Part shown: positions 10,058 through 20,828 of the stretch, in pieces
Layout: the number at the start of each line of letters is the position of its first letter
How positions within the stretch are numbered: position 1 is the stretch's first letter
Assembly: GCF_000204055.1 (NCBI RefSeq)
Contig: NW_006768780.1
Span: 1,012,233-1,076,232 of the forward strand
From: Melampsora larici-populina 98AG31
Lineage: Eukaryota; Basidiomycota; Pucciniomycetes; Pucciniales; Melampsoraceae
Direction of reading: 5' to 3'
Length of the DNA stretch: 64,000 nucleotides
The notes under the pieces: model-generated
Database searches by the model: none
What the model was told of the DNA's origin: nothing
What the model saw: the letters and a program-made list of their open reading frames with translations, nothing else
Program-made: the position numbers and the translations under genes

Positions 10058-12792
10058 TAATGCGCCGACCCGGTCCGGAAAAACCGGTCCGGGACCGGGG
10101 CCGGGACCGGGTCACGCGGGTCTCGGCAAGGATTTGGCTGGATCCGGGTCAACCCGGACCGACCTGCTCATTTGGTAGGGGGGGCAAGTTTTGGTGAAAA
10201 GGGCTGAAAACCGACGAAACTCATCTTAATTTCTTCAAAAATCATGTATAAAAGACACTTTAAAAGACACTTTTGTTTCTTAGTTGTAGGCTAGATACTG
10301 TTAACTAAACAATTCTAGATATAGAAAGTTATAGAAAAGAAAATCATTGAAAAAAATAAACCAATTGTAGTGAACACCTTGTTCCAAGTCTTGAGGCATA
10401 CAAGCGCTTCAAATGTATCTGATTTCAGACCGTGGCGACGTTTAGTGAGAACTCTTCCTCCAGCTGAAAAGGCGCGTTCGGAAGGAGTGCTGCAGGCTGG
10501 AACCGAGAGGAAGATACGAGCCATGTTGGATAGCAAAGGATATTTCTTGGAATTTTCATTCCAATATTCCAAGGGATCACGATTGCCTGGCTCTCGAGGT
10601 TCAGCAAGGTAAGAGAGAAGTTCTACATCTAAAGTTCGCTTCGTCTTAGGAGCTGATATAAAACATCGAGGTCCATCATCTTCAGCTTGGGTGAATGAAT
10701 TGATATCTTCATCATCTTGCTCGGTGGTTGGAATGAATTGGCGAGCCTCTTTCAAAAAGGTGTCTCGCCAATCGTCTTGATTGATAATTCCAGCTCGCAG
10801 GAGAGTGACCGAAGAAAGTTCTTGGTCCTTGCTGCGAGGGTCCAATAGGTGAGCACAAAGATAAACGGGTTTGAGAACAGCTTCGTTAAAGTATTCGGTC
10901 AGCTTGGTCTTCATTGGAGCAATGGCTGGCCGGATCGGATGGTTTTCTAACATGATTAAAGCCTATTAGGGGATTGTAATCACTGTCAGCTTGATCATAA
11001 AATTGAATACACAAGTTGAAAATTTCTTACCTTTTCGAGTTGAGACTCAAGCCACTCATAGACAGGCAAGACAGCATCAAGACTGGTGTAAGTCGACTGA
11101 GACAGCATGTTGGTGGCTTTTTCAAAGGGTTCAAGGAATCGAGTGAGGTGGGCAATCAGGTCCCACTCGGCTGAATTGAGTTGAAACTTGGTCATATCTT
11201 GGTCTCTTGAACATTTCAAGATAATGACCTCCTTGAGATCCAGAGCTCTCTTCATAGCGTTGAGATCGGAATTCCATCTAGTTTCGACATTTCGGATAAG
11301 GCCAAGAGAACGACCAAGTTCGGCTTCAACAAGTTTTTCAAAAGCTCTCTTGCGCTTTGGGGTCTTCATGATGGCAGTGATGAATCCCATGAGACGACTG
11401 ATGGCTCCAGATGCATTGATTTGATTGAAGGAATCTTCTTCAAGTATATCAGATAAGTTGACCGAAGTAGTTTCGCCCAAGTTCTTTGAAAATACAGATA
11501 TACCAGCTCGAGCAACCAAGTTTATAACATGAGCAACACAACCAAGCAAATTGGTTTCTTTTTGAAAGTGTTCAAGTTCATTAGCTATTTCTCGTGCCAT
11601 TGCTCCGTTGGTTGATGCGTTGTCAGCGGTGACACAATAAACTTTTGATTTGATATTGAATTTCTGAAGACACTCGATAAAGTACTTTGCAAGATTGATA
11701 CCAGTCTTTGGACCTTCGATCTCCTGCATAGCTAAAATGACTTCTTGTAATCTGAATTTTTCATCGATCCAATGAGCAGTAATTCCAAGAATTGGAACAT
11801 TGTTTGATGAGGACCACTCGTCACAGGTCAAGTTGATAGCAAGAGAGTTGGCCAATACGTCCTTGAGAAGAACACGACACACTCGAAACTGAGTTTTAAC
11901 CGCTTCCAACACACAATCGGAACCAACAAGAAGAGGCCCAACGTCCGGATTACAGATACGAAGAAGATCTTTGAATTCTTGGCGATCAACAACGGCGGCC
12001 GGCATTTCGCCGTTGGTGATAAGTTTCACCAGTTGATACTTGAGAGAATCGCGAGACAGAGTGCGAAGCTGAAAGACCAAAAAAATGAAGAATTGTGGAT
12101 AGAAAGCATAGAAAAGAGAAAAAAATCAAGATATGAGAAAGAAAACGAAAAAGATAAAAGATAAAAGAATAGAGATGAAAGATAAAAGTATAGAAACACA
12201 AGGAAATGAAACAAACATACCTTTTGAATTGTCCCAGTTTGAAGGAAGGATTTGATTGCACCTTGTTGGGGTTCAACCGTAGAAGTGATATTGTGAAAAC
12301 GGTCAAGATGACGAGATAAAGACTTCGTACTCTGAGTTCGATCGGGAGTCATCACGGCGCCACAGATCCGATTACTACCGGCAGGTTTTGCAGCCTGGCA
12401 GACGTATCTAGCAACACCTTGACGAGATTCGGTCTTGAAATATTTCCAAACCCAGGATTTTTGATTCTGGGTTAGTTTGACCGATTTCGACGTGGTAGAA
12501 GTTGTTGATTGGGAAAGTTCTTCGGAGTCCGAAAGGATGATCGTGGAAGAAGGGCATGGAGATTGCCGAGGGCGTTTTGGCGGCATTGTCAGCGCGTACG
12601 TGGGTGTATGATCTTCTGGGTTCAATTGATTTTGGAGTAAATCTCTATATCAAAAGAGCGCATAGCGCTTTTTTGGGTTTTCAAGCGAGTCTCACCTAGT
12701 TAGGGCTACCGGACCGGGCCGACCCGGCCTTAAGGGGGGGTCGGCCCCGGTCCAACTCAAATTTATCGGGTTGGGACCGGGTCGGCGCATTA
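10058..12792. mobile_element. Intact-looking hAT transposon in a GAR1 intron
   Basis: Inverted ends TAATGCGCCGACCCGGTCC and an 8-bp target duplication, CCAACGAA (10050-10057) versus CCAACAAA (12793-12800), with one difference. It lies inside the intron of the GAR1 relic, carries one uninterrupted transposase gene on the minus strand, and has GC-rich subterminal CCGG words at both ends. Confidence 0.85.
10315..12625 (-). CDS. hAT transposase with BED zinc finger, 696 aa
   Basis: Minus-strand exons 12625-12221, 12068-11031 and 10962-10315 are 405, 1038 and 648 nt, all multiples of three, with GT-AG introns. The N-terminal region (about 55-115) is a BED-type zinc finger: WVWKYF, then VCQAAKPAG and LSRHLDRFH. 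The RNase-H-like core has LTCDEWSS (Asp about 218), VTADNASTNGAM (Asp about 284) and TRWNS. The C-terminal dimerisation region has YWNENSKKYPLLSNMAR and STPSERAFSAGG, where the Glu (about 643) matches the third catalytic acid of hAT enzymes. No stop or frameshift is visible, so the enzyme may be active. It would cut and rejoin the element's ends in the nucleus. Confidence 0.88.
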
Positions 12793-13116
12793 CCAACAAA
12801 CAAAGATATGATCACCTCGTTGGAAATTGATGTTGACTTGAATGTTATTTCTTTGGTTTTAGAGATGGGAACATGTGTACATGCTGTAGAGGGTGAATTA
12901 CTTTCTACTTCAACTAGCACAAGTAAAGGAAATTACAGTAGATTTCAAAAGTCTTGAAATCCACTCGTTTTGAAAATCGAGAGATGGTCCGTGCGCCCGG
13001 CAGTTAAGTTGTGACAGGTGTCAAACCTACCTGCCGGATCAAACAAAATACACATGTTGAGATCGAAAAACCCAAGATGAAAATCTTTAAACTCGACTCC
13101 CCTCTCATCTCATTGG

Positions 13117-13194
13117 TGGTGTAGCGGTAGACGAGTAGGTGCGGCTTGGCATCTCGCAGATGGGGTCTAAGTTCGATTCGCCGCATTCCTTTTT
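13117..13194 (+). ncRNA. tRNA-like sequence with Pol III A and B boxes
   Basis: TGGTGTAGCGG (13117-13127) fits the A box and GTTCGATTC (13171-13179) fits the B box, spaced as in a tRNA. A run of five T's (13190-13194) could end transcription. An acceptor-like pairing of GTGGTG with CGCCGC is possible, but the D arm does not fold, so I read it as a tRNA-derived (SINE-like) remnant inside the surrounding element, not a working tRNA. Confidence 0.35.
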
Positions 13195-13423
13195 GTCGAT
13201 GTTCTGTTTTTTTCAAGACAGCTAACAAAAAAATGGAAACAAAAAGATCATGCAGCAACAAAAGTTGCTATTTTCTTTGCTTAATTTCAGGACAACAGGC
13301 GAGAAAAAACGAGAAACTTATTCGAAAAAAAGTTCTAATAGTAGCAAAAGCAAGAGTTGAACTCGTGCAGGTGACACTCCGTGAGGCAAGCCACACAGCG
13401 CATCAGGCAGTCGTTCATCCGAA

Positions 13424-13567
13424 CACCCCGGGCAAACACGTGACGCATCCTGGGATGCGTCGCGCGGACGCTACATATGCGCCGCGGTTTTACAAGACCC
13501 CCCCCTTGGCCCCGGGTCGGCGTCCGCGTGACGCATCCTGCGCAGCGTCACGTCCTTGCCCGGGGTG
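13424..13567. mobile_element. 144-bp CAC-ended miniature element
   Basis: Ends CACCCCGGGCAA and its complement TTGCCCGGGGTG, flanked by GAA (13421-13423 and 13568-13570). The interior holds paired GACGCATCC/GGATGCGTC words that make it foldable. Non-coding; the CAC terminus and 3-bp duplication fit a CMC-type miniature element. Confidence 0.6.
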
Positions 13568-13591
13568 GAACAAGCCATAATGCCTTTGAAC

Positions 13592-14744
13592 CAGGGATGC
13601 AGGAGTGAGTCTACTCAGACTCACCTGCTCGGTGCAAACCCCGCGGGACTCAATTTGAGTACCGATGGAGGCAGCAACAGTGAGAGTACAGTACTTTTTC
13701 TCAATTTTGGCGTAGAGTACGCCTTGAGGAGGGTACCCAACATGGACCCCTCCGCAAGTACTAACTCTTGTGAGTCTACTCACATGTGAGTAGATCACAT
13801 CCATACAGCTCGCAATTACTCACCACTCATGAATACACTCACTGTGGTTGGTAATTTCCATTTTGGTGGGACATGATCGCAATCAAGACAAAAGGTTTTT
13901 CTTTCCTTTTACTTGACTCTTCAACTAAGTGACCGATGAGGATGACATGTATGAGGATAGTTGACATCTGGTCACCTAATCCATTAATTTCATTTCTAAT
14001 CGCTCTGGTTTCAAAAACCCCAGTTTCTCTTGATCCTTCAAACAACTCAACCAAACCAACTTCAACCCAAAATCTACCACCGTTAATACTATTAGGTTTT
14101 TGATCATATTGTTTATGATATTTTAAATGTCCATCAGGTTTGATAGAAGGTGCAATTGAGAGTTGATCTTCATTTTGATGATTTGTTGAAAGAAGTTGAA
14201 ATTGAACATCTGAAAATCTCAATAAAACTCCTGCTGATTCCGGTACAATATGTTTTCGACTACCTACTAGTCAACTCAACTATCTTGTCTTGATTCTTTT
14301 TCATTCCGATTTTAAATAAATGGCAATGTAATCGATGTTTCTTCATGTTGGATTTGTTCAAAAGAAAGGCTTCTTTTGTGTAAAGTTAATTTGATTGATC
14401 TGTGAAACTCGGATCCTTTGAATGCTGTCCTTCTTGCTACAATCGTACCTGAAGCGGATTGATTAGATCCAGAGTTGATGATAGGTTAATTGTTTGATAT
14501 CATAAGCAAAAGAGATCTTACTTGACACAACCTTGTTTGGATGAGTCCACTCATGAGTATAAGGGGCGCGGAGAGAGGGCGCATGTGAGTCTTGTGTAAC
14601 CACTTTACACCGACAAGTGAGTACCCCGAATCGGAATATGCTCACTTCAGTAGACATTGGGAGTACTGCTACTCCCCCACAGGGCCAAAACCCGTACAAA
14701 GTGAGTATGAGTTGAGTATACTCATACTCACTCCTGCATCCCTG
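13592..14744. mobile_element. hAT-type element carrying a gene fragment
   Basis: Ends CAGGGATGCAGGAGTGAGT and the complement, flanked by a perfect 8-bp duplication CTTTGAAC (13584-13591 and 14745-14752), a hAT signature. The subterminal regions repeat GTGAGTctACTCA-type words. It has no transposase; instead the middle contains coding-like sequence on the minus strand (13839-14470). Confidence 0.75.
13839..14470 (-). pseudogene. Captured gene fragment, unrecognised, inside a hAT element
   Basis: Minus-strand coding-like segments: ASGTIVARRTAFKGSEFHRS near 14460-14400, then a frame of 127 codons (14222-13839) with RFSDVQFQLLS, GGRFWVEVGLVELFEG and ETGVFETRAI. Composition and codon use look like a host gene, unlike the AT-poor element ends. 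I do not recognise the family. It appears to be a piece of a host gene carried by a non-autonomous hAT. An alternative is a degraded element gene of unknown type. Confidence 0.4.
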
Positions 14745-15160
14745 CTTTGAACATCGAGGAGATTGGGTTTATCGATTCTGCTAGAATGGTATGTATTTGT
14801 ATGTATTTTTTTCGATTAGGCAGGTAAGTTTGACACCTGTCACAACTTAACTGCCGGGCGCACGGACCATCTCTCGATTTTCAAAACGAGTGGATTTCAA
14901 GACTTTTGAAATCGTATTCAAACCAACCAAATCGTTTTAAATCACATCAACTTTTTTTTTGATCAATCATGATTTAAATCTTGCAACTTCAGGTTCCATA
15001 CTTCAACGCACCAATTTATTAGCCAATAAGTCATCCCAATAATTCATCTATCGGTAAAGTAGATGAAATCTTAGGACCCATCAATGATTTTTCTTTTACC
15101 ATCAACAGGGCAGATGGAATGGTAGCTTCTTCATTTAATCCTGGTGATAAAGTTTCTACA

Positions 15161-15790
15161 CCACGAACCCTGTTTTCGTTGAAAAACGGGTTTCGGAAGG
15201 TTTTGCAGATGACCCGCTGACAACCCGGCATGTCACTGGCGGGTCATCGGGCCGTGATCCGCATCCCATGCAGTAAGGCCGTATACAGATGTTCAACCAC
15301 TCACGAAGTAGTTGAACAACCGAATTTCAGTCCGCTGCGCGCAAAAGCGTAGTCACCTTGAACCAGTTTACTTACGAGTGATGGATCTCCGCGGAGAAAA
15401 CTCGGACTCAACGGTTGGATGATCGTTAATGTTGATCAGATGAGACTTGATGAATTGCCTTCTCATAATGAGAGAAGATGTTTCATTGAAGTTCCCTTCG
15501 AGCCTTTTGAAGGAAGTTACTGCCCTTGGCGTTTTCAAGGAAGACCCCAATCCCATCTTTCCAATTTGGCTTTGATCAATTGACGAGTCATCATCAGTCA
15601 ACACAAAGAATTGTTCATTTAAATATTGATGTTCAAATCTCCCTCTGATCTCGAATCAAATCGTTATTCGACGTTGCTTGAATCAAAATCAAACCATTTC
15701 AATCATTCAACTGGAAATAATGGATTCAACAAATGGCTTTGACGAATGTGACAAGTTTTGACCTGTCTCACACCAAATTATAACAGAGAA
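15161..15790. other. Unassigned segment between GAR1 relic and transposase relic
   Basis: Contains a short imperfect hairpin near 15166-15195 (GAACCCTGTTTT against AAAAACGGGTTTC) and, in the plus strand at about 15378-15580, a coding-looking stretch (MIVNVDQMRLDELPSHNERR) that I cannot place. Nothing else is supported. Confidence 0.3.
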
Positions 15791-15849
15791 GCTGACTGAC
15801 ACGTTGTTATAATGAAGGTTTTGTCGAGACGATTGATGGCACAAACTCT

Positions 15850-17880
15850 TTGTTTACTTGTGTCGCTTGCCCGCTCAGTCATTCCATGGTATCAACATCA
15901 ATAGGAAAGCATAGTAGATCTGCTAATCATCGAAAGAATCACAAGTTGTGGCTGGCTAAACAACAAGAAGGCGCCGCAGAAGTTGATTCATTAAACTTTG
16001 ATACAGCGGAAGTTGAATCTAACCTGGCTACTCCGGTCGAGGATACTCCTGCTTACATTCCTGATCTTACTGATGTGGAAGCAGATCAGGAGGCCTTAGA
16101 AAATCGGCGAAAAAGGTTGTTAGACTCTTGGACTCAGGACTTATCAGTCCTTTTTCAATCTCCGGCTTTAAGTGTCATTAGCAGCAATGAAAACTCACTC
16201 GATGTGGTTGTAAATGACACTCGGAATCAGTCTGATCCTGAATTGGAGGGTTCGGTGGTTTCAGAAGACCTAAATCTCCACGACAACGACGACAACGACG
16301 CCAAGGACAAAGACGAAGAGGATTCGTCCTGGGCACCTTTTTCAGATCTTGAGGCACGTCCGATTTGACACAGTCCAATTCATATTCTTTCTGCTGACAG
16401 ACGGCAATCATTGGCTTCAACAGCAAATGGTAGGCTTGCTTATCCTTGGTTCCACAAGGACCACAAGGTCTGTGTTGGATTACGAGCGTTTACGCTGTTT
16501 CATTGGCCTACTTGGAGCAAACATTCCAGCAATACCGCAACCGCTCCGCTCAAATGAGCGCGAGCGGAGCGTGAGCGGAGCGGTTTTGGCATCCGCTCAA
16601 ACCTCCGCTACCCAGAGCGGAGGCTGCGCACCGCGCTCCAAGGAGAGGAAAGTCCTGAGCGAAGCATATCGCTCCGCTCAGAGCCAGGGCTCGAGTCTCT
16701 TTTTTATGGTTTTTTTAGACTTTTCAGGTCTTTTGTAGTGATGAGCGCCGCACACTGGTGTTGCACTACGCACACCAAAGTAAGAAAAAAAATAAAAAAG
16801 AGCGATATTGTGCGTAGTGAGATTGAGCGCAGCACTGCGCTCCGCTCCCAAAATAGGTCGAAAACCTGAGCGGAGCGTAGCGGTTGCGGTGTTGATTCCA
16901 GCTTACAAGACTGTTCAAAATCTACGCCTACGACTTAAGAAAAGATTTAATTTCAAAGTTTGCAAAAACCTGAGCCCGCTGCAGAATCCATGCTTTGGAT
17001 TAACTGTCAAGGAGACTTTGAGACAGGCAAGAATAACTCCCATGTCACCTAAAACACCAGTTATTAATTGTTAAAAACTATTTGTAGGAACTTGGAAATC
17101 CTCATGTCGTGGATTTCCTTGAGTTCATACCTGAACTGCCAGATGCGACTTCAAAAGTCTATCGCATGTCCCAGTCAAAGAAGTGGTGTGAAGAACTTGA
17201 TGAAGACCTGCGAGTTCAGATGGTTGAACAAGGAAACTCACATTTCTACTTGTATGAACTGGTTCAACTGGAATCTAAGAAGATTGTAATTCCTTTGTAT
17301 TTTTATAAACATGGTGATGAAGTTCTTGCAAAGTGTGTATTTGCAGTCCAAAAGTTTGTAAAAGAAGGGAGATCTTCCAAAATCAGGACTGAATTCAAGT
17401 CGGTCTCTGAATTTGATTCACCTTCATTTTCAACTATCAATGTGAAAAAATTCTGGAGGAATTACGACCAAATCAAATTACCTGATGGTCAGTTGATGAA
17501 AGAATACTGTTGTGAAGTTATGTATGGTGAGTTTACATTCACATTAATGATTGGCCCAAAGAGCATTCATTACTCATTATTGTTTTAATGCACTAGCCCG
17601 AAAAGGATTGGATTTGATAGAAGTGCCTTTCATCAACCCGTGGCAAATAAAGGCAGAAGGTCAAATAATTCGGCATGTTCCTTTGGTCTTATACTGTGAT
17701 GACCTGTCGGGTAACGTGTCGAAGAGATGGAACAAACATATGGCTTTCTATTTCACTTTAGCTGGACTGCCTCCAAAATTGGCAAATCAAGAATTTAACT
17801 GTCATTTTTTATCGACGTCAAACACCGCTGGAGCGTTAGAACTGGCCGACCCTTTGATAGACGAGTTGTTCTATCACCAA
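15850..17880 (+). pseudogene. Basidiomycete DNA-transposase relic (zinc-finger N-terminus), copy 1
   Basis: Pieces in order: a C2H2-like start (CVACPLSHSM, ending KHSRSANH) and an acidic Asp/Glu-rich linker (15850-16365); GLLILGSTRTTRSVLDYE (16427-16530); YKTVQNLRL after an inserted miniature element; SKKWCEELDEDLRVQMVE and FYKHGDEVLAK (17070-17540); and PWQIKAEGQIIRHVPLVLY, CDDLSGNVSKRWNKH, FTLAGLPPKLANQEFN, SNTAGALELADPLIDEL (17595-17875). The same order is seen in the copy at 47560-51660. The family is abundant in rusts and other basidiomycetes; I cannot assign its superfamily with certainty (it may be CMC-related). The C-terminal half is missing, so the copy is dead. It might be the former transposase of the surrounding 12.28-kb insertion. 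Confidence 0.65.
16531..16894. mobile_element. 364-bp hAT-like miniature element in the transposase relic
   Basis: Ends AATACCGCAACCGCTCCGCTC and the near-complement at the right (GCGGTTGCGGTGTTG), flanked by a perfect 8-bp duplication ATTCCAGC (16523-16530 and 16895-16902). Removing it with one duplication rejoins the reading frame as NIPAYKTVQN. The interior is rich in GCTCCGCT words like the ends of hAT A, B and C. Confidence 0.75.
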
Positions 17881-17989
17881 AAGCTGATAAGAATAAATAA
17901 TGGTTCAAGAAAAAATGATCATGAATCACCAAGCTATTTGTCTTTGATCAACACCAAAAGCTCTGGAAGATGAACTCCCTGACTTGGAA

Positions 17990-19314
17990 TTGGGTCTGAT
18001 TGGAGAAAAGGCTCCAAGTGAGGCTGAATGAGATGTGGGATGGGTGAGGTAGGACTGAAGACTCTTTGTCATGTTTTAGGAGTAACTAACAGTTTGCAGC
18101 ACAAAAACATCAACTCATACCCCAATCTTGCCTAAGATGATCAGATGATGCTTACCTCAGATTTTTTTGCTTGAATCCTTCTAAATTTAGCCATAAATTT
18201 CACTTCTGCTTGAGTGTTTTTGGGAACTTTTCCTGTCACAGGGATTCACTGATTCTCTTTGCTATGGTAAACGTAGTGTCCTCCCAGTATTGCTACAGGA
18301 ACTCAATTTTTGTAGTGATAAGGTGGTAAGGATGGGTAAACTTGATAAAGGGTGTGATTGTGAGAGAAAATCAGTACAATGATTGATATACAATTTGACG
18401 GACCTACCATGCCCAAAACTTCAAAAGGTAACCTTAGGACAAGTGAGACCGCAAGGTGCCATATTTCTCAATGCAAGTTGTTCCATTACTGGTGTGAGCT
18501 GAGAGGCTGTGTAGATTGTGGCATGGTCAGCTAGATTACTGAATCAAGATACATTTGACAATGTCCATCAAAACACTTTTTGGTATGATATCAAAGAGAT
18601 ATCAAGTTACTGAGATAACCGGTTTATCACTTCCATTCAAATTCTTGCTGATCTATGTGTCCAAGAAGAGGAACAAGATTTGACACTTTGAGTTGAGGCT
18701 CTTTGATTTTTTTGTGGAACCAGATATTTGGCAAGATCTACGGGATATCTAAGTGAGGATTGTTAGGATATTACCTTGAATAGTCAAGAGAAGGATGAAC
18801 CTACAAGAAAAAAGCATTGAGTTTGAAGGTAAATCACTGTGACTGTATGGTAGGAGAAGGAGATGAAAAGAAAGGAAGAATGGGATGAAAATCAAACAAG
18901 ATGAAAGTGGAAGAAGTAAAAATAAGGAAGCAAAGAGATGAAGAAGGATGAAAATGCTTTGGCACTGGTCAAATTGTCAAAGTCATCACATGATGATGAT
19001 GTCATGTAATACCTTTGACCAAATCAATCTTCAAATTGAACTGTCCTTGCTTCATGTCCTTTGCTGTGGTGCTTGTTGGACACCAATTTTTTAGACTACG
19101 GGTGGCTGTCCTGCCTGCATCATGTGGGCACCAGACATTGGATTACCAGGTGGACACACAACCTGGGAGGAGACAACTCCAGTGCATCTTCAGGATGCAC
19201 TGCGGATATATACACACTCAGACATCAAGCCAGTTCCTGGTTGATGAATGTTGGGTTGCGTCCCCAATCTTGAACATGCCTGATGCCCTGACACAAATAA
19301 GTGTCTTTGTGGTG
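17990..19314. other. No gene recognised; right flank of the 12.28-kb insertion
   Basis: Non-coding sequence with a GA-rich stretch (18840-18960) and, near 19050-19200, repeated GGACAC words and a small hairpin (GTGCATCTTCAGGATGCAC, 19180-19198). These may be subterminal repeats of the large insertion. Confidence 0.35.
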
Positions 19315-20828
19315 TATTTTCAGTCAAAACACACATACCAAAAACAGCCAGACAAATCCCCCAATATATTTACATGCTTGAAAACAACAGAGATTACATC
19401 CTACCACCCAATTTTCCAGAGTGGGGGGAGTCAATAGGACCTTATAACCCAAGGATTGCACCTATTCCTAAATAATATTCATTGTAAAACCCAACAATGT
19501 TCCCAGTGTTCAAGATGCAATGGCTTGTGCAAGAGTTTTTCCTGGAACTTGCCTTGAACCTCTTGGTGGAGGTCGCCCATATACATATTTTTGGTTGGGA
19601 GGCACAGATGGAGCAGTAGTTGTAGACATGAAGAGCTTCAAGCAGATTGAGATTCTGGATCTCCAGGATGGTGTGGACATTGAATGTCCTTCTACTCAAA
19701 AATGGTGGCCTCTATTGGCCTCATGCATGATGCACTGAAGTCAGTTATGATACTTGCACTTCAACCCAAAGTTTCATTGTACATATTACACTTGGTGTAT
19801 ATTGCACCAAATGAGTGTGTCCTGAATTGACACTACCCATCTTGGCTGAGCATTCTTTGAGCTCAGTCTCTCATATACGCACTTGGAATCAGCTCATGAG
19901 TCACTGCATACTCAGAACAGCTCAGAACCTTGTCCAAAATCCCGGATCAGTAGGCTCCAAGGCATACCACTGAGAATCAGCTTGCTAAGGAATGAAGCCT
20001 GAGGAAGGCCTAGTTCATCTGCTCAGTTCCTTTTGATGATGTAAACAGCTGACAAGCAGGAAGAAAACAGGAAGAAAAGGGAAATAATTTGGAATCAAAA
20101 TTGAACAAACATTGAAAAGAACAAGAAAATTTCAATGCTCACCCCAATGTGAGCATCTATTTTTGCCCCTGCTTGTTGTTTCCAGGCATATACTATGGAG
20201 CTAGGAAGACATTCAAGGCCATCATGAAACCCCTATCCATCCAACTGACACCACCAGATTTTTCCAATGTGACATATGTGTGCCACTCCTCATACCACAA
20301 ATTTCTTTTCCATCATCATGGTATCTTTCATATTAGATGTGTCAGACTGAAATCCAATAATATTTATGAATATTTCCTACTCTTCACAGATAAGTCAAAT
20401 TTGATGAGTCTGAGGTTTGTTAATCACAGTTTCACTCACAGGACCTCTTGTTGGTCCACCTTCTATGAGGCATAAATCTGTGGTTCATACCAATTCTTTA
20501 TTTGCTATTCACCCGCTACCCAAACAAAACAAACCAAGCTTACATCTTGAACTTGATGAAAAGATGCGGAGAAAAGAAATTGATAGACTTTGTGGGTAGT
20601 GCTATCTCCTTGATTGTTATTTGTGGGTGACTGATTCAGTTGCGGTCTTCCAGAAGTCAGAGGATGCAACAGTTTGTTGATTTATGGGGTGGATACAAAC
20701 CGTATAGCAGTAAGATGACTAAGAAGGATGAAGTGGCCTACAATTTTTCACACAACAAGGCTCTCTTACTGTTTAGAGCTGACAGAGCAACCAAAAATAC
20801 AATGACCTCTGAAGCTAGGCCCAGCAAC

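Larger units (their letters stand above)
12941..14913. mobile_element. 1973-bp inverted-repeat element hosting two other insertions
   Basis: Inverted repeats of about 95 bp (12941-13035 and 14819-14913) starting GATTTCAAAAGTCTTG, nearly identical, flanked by GTA (12938-12940 and 14914-14916). It sits in an intron of the GAR1 relic. Its interior holds a tRNA-like Pol III promoter (13117-13194), a small CAC-ended element (13424-13567) and a hAT element (13592-14744). It has no recognisable transposase. The superfamily is uncertain: 3-bp duplication but not a CAC terminus. Confidence 0.7.
7600..15160 (+). pseudogene. GAR1: GAR1 relic (H/ACA snoRNP subunit) split by three transposons
   Basis: Gar1 is an RNA-binding core protein of the nucleolar H/ACA pseudouridylation complex. 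Four pieces are recognisable in order: a Gly/Arg-rich N-terminus (7605-7734, with GGFRGG and QFDNEPPA); then after the CACTA element (9996-10006) the codons ending in VL, followed by an intron; EMGTCVHAVEGELL (about 12862-12906); and VPYFNAPIY followed by GKVDEILGPIN and ADGMVASSFNPGDKV (14993-15158). Removing the CACTA element with one TGA copy restores PPAEVL, and splicing across the hAT-bearing intron gives VLEMGT, as expected for Gar1. A base missing near 15020 shifts the frame and the C-terminus is gone. The introns are retained, so this is a DNA-level copy, not a retrocopy. Confidence 0.8.
7033..19314. mobile_element. 12.28-kb composite insertion with TA duplications
   Basis: The left edge reads CACCATGGACACTTGG and the right edge, reverse-complemented, reads CACCACAAAGACACTT. 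They form imperfect inverted ends, each bordered outside by TA (7031-7032 and 19315-19316). The block sits inside exon 1 of the second BBE-like copy. It contains a hAT terminal fragment, a GAR1 relic with three insertions, and a transposase relic in plus orientation (15850-17880) that could be its own decayed transposase. Whether it entered as one large element or grew by nesting inside a small one cannot be decided here. The CACCA end resembles the CACTA/CMC group, but a 2-bp duplication is less usual for that group. Confidence 0.6.

Noticed and set aside
13115..13190. Functional tRNA gene
   Set aside because: A and B boxes are present but the D arm cannot pair properly and no convincing anticodon stem was found.
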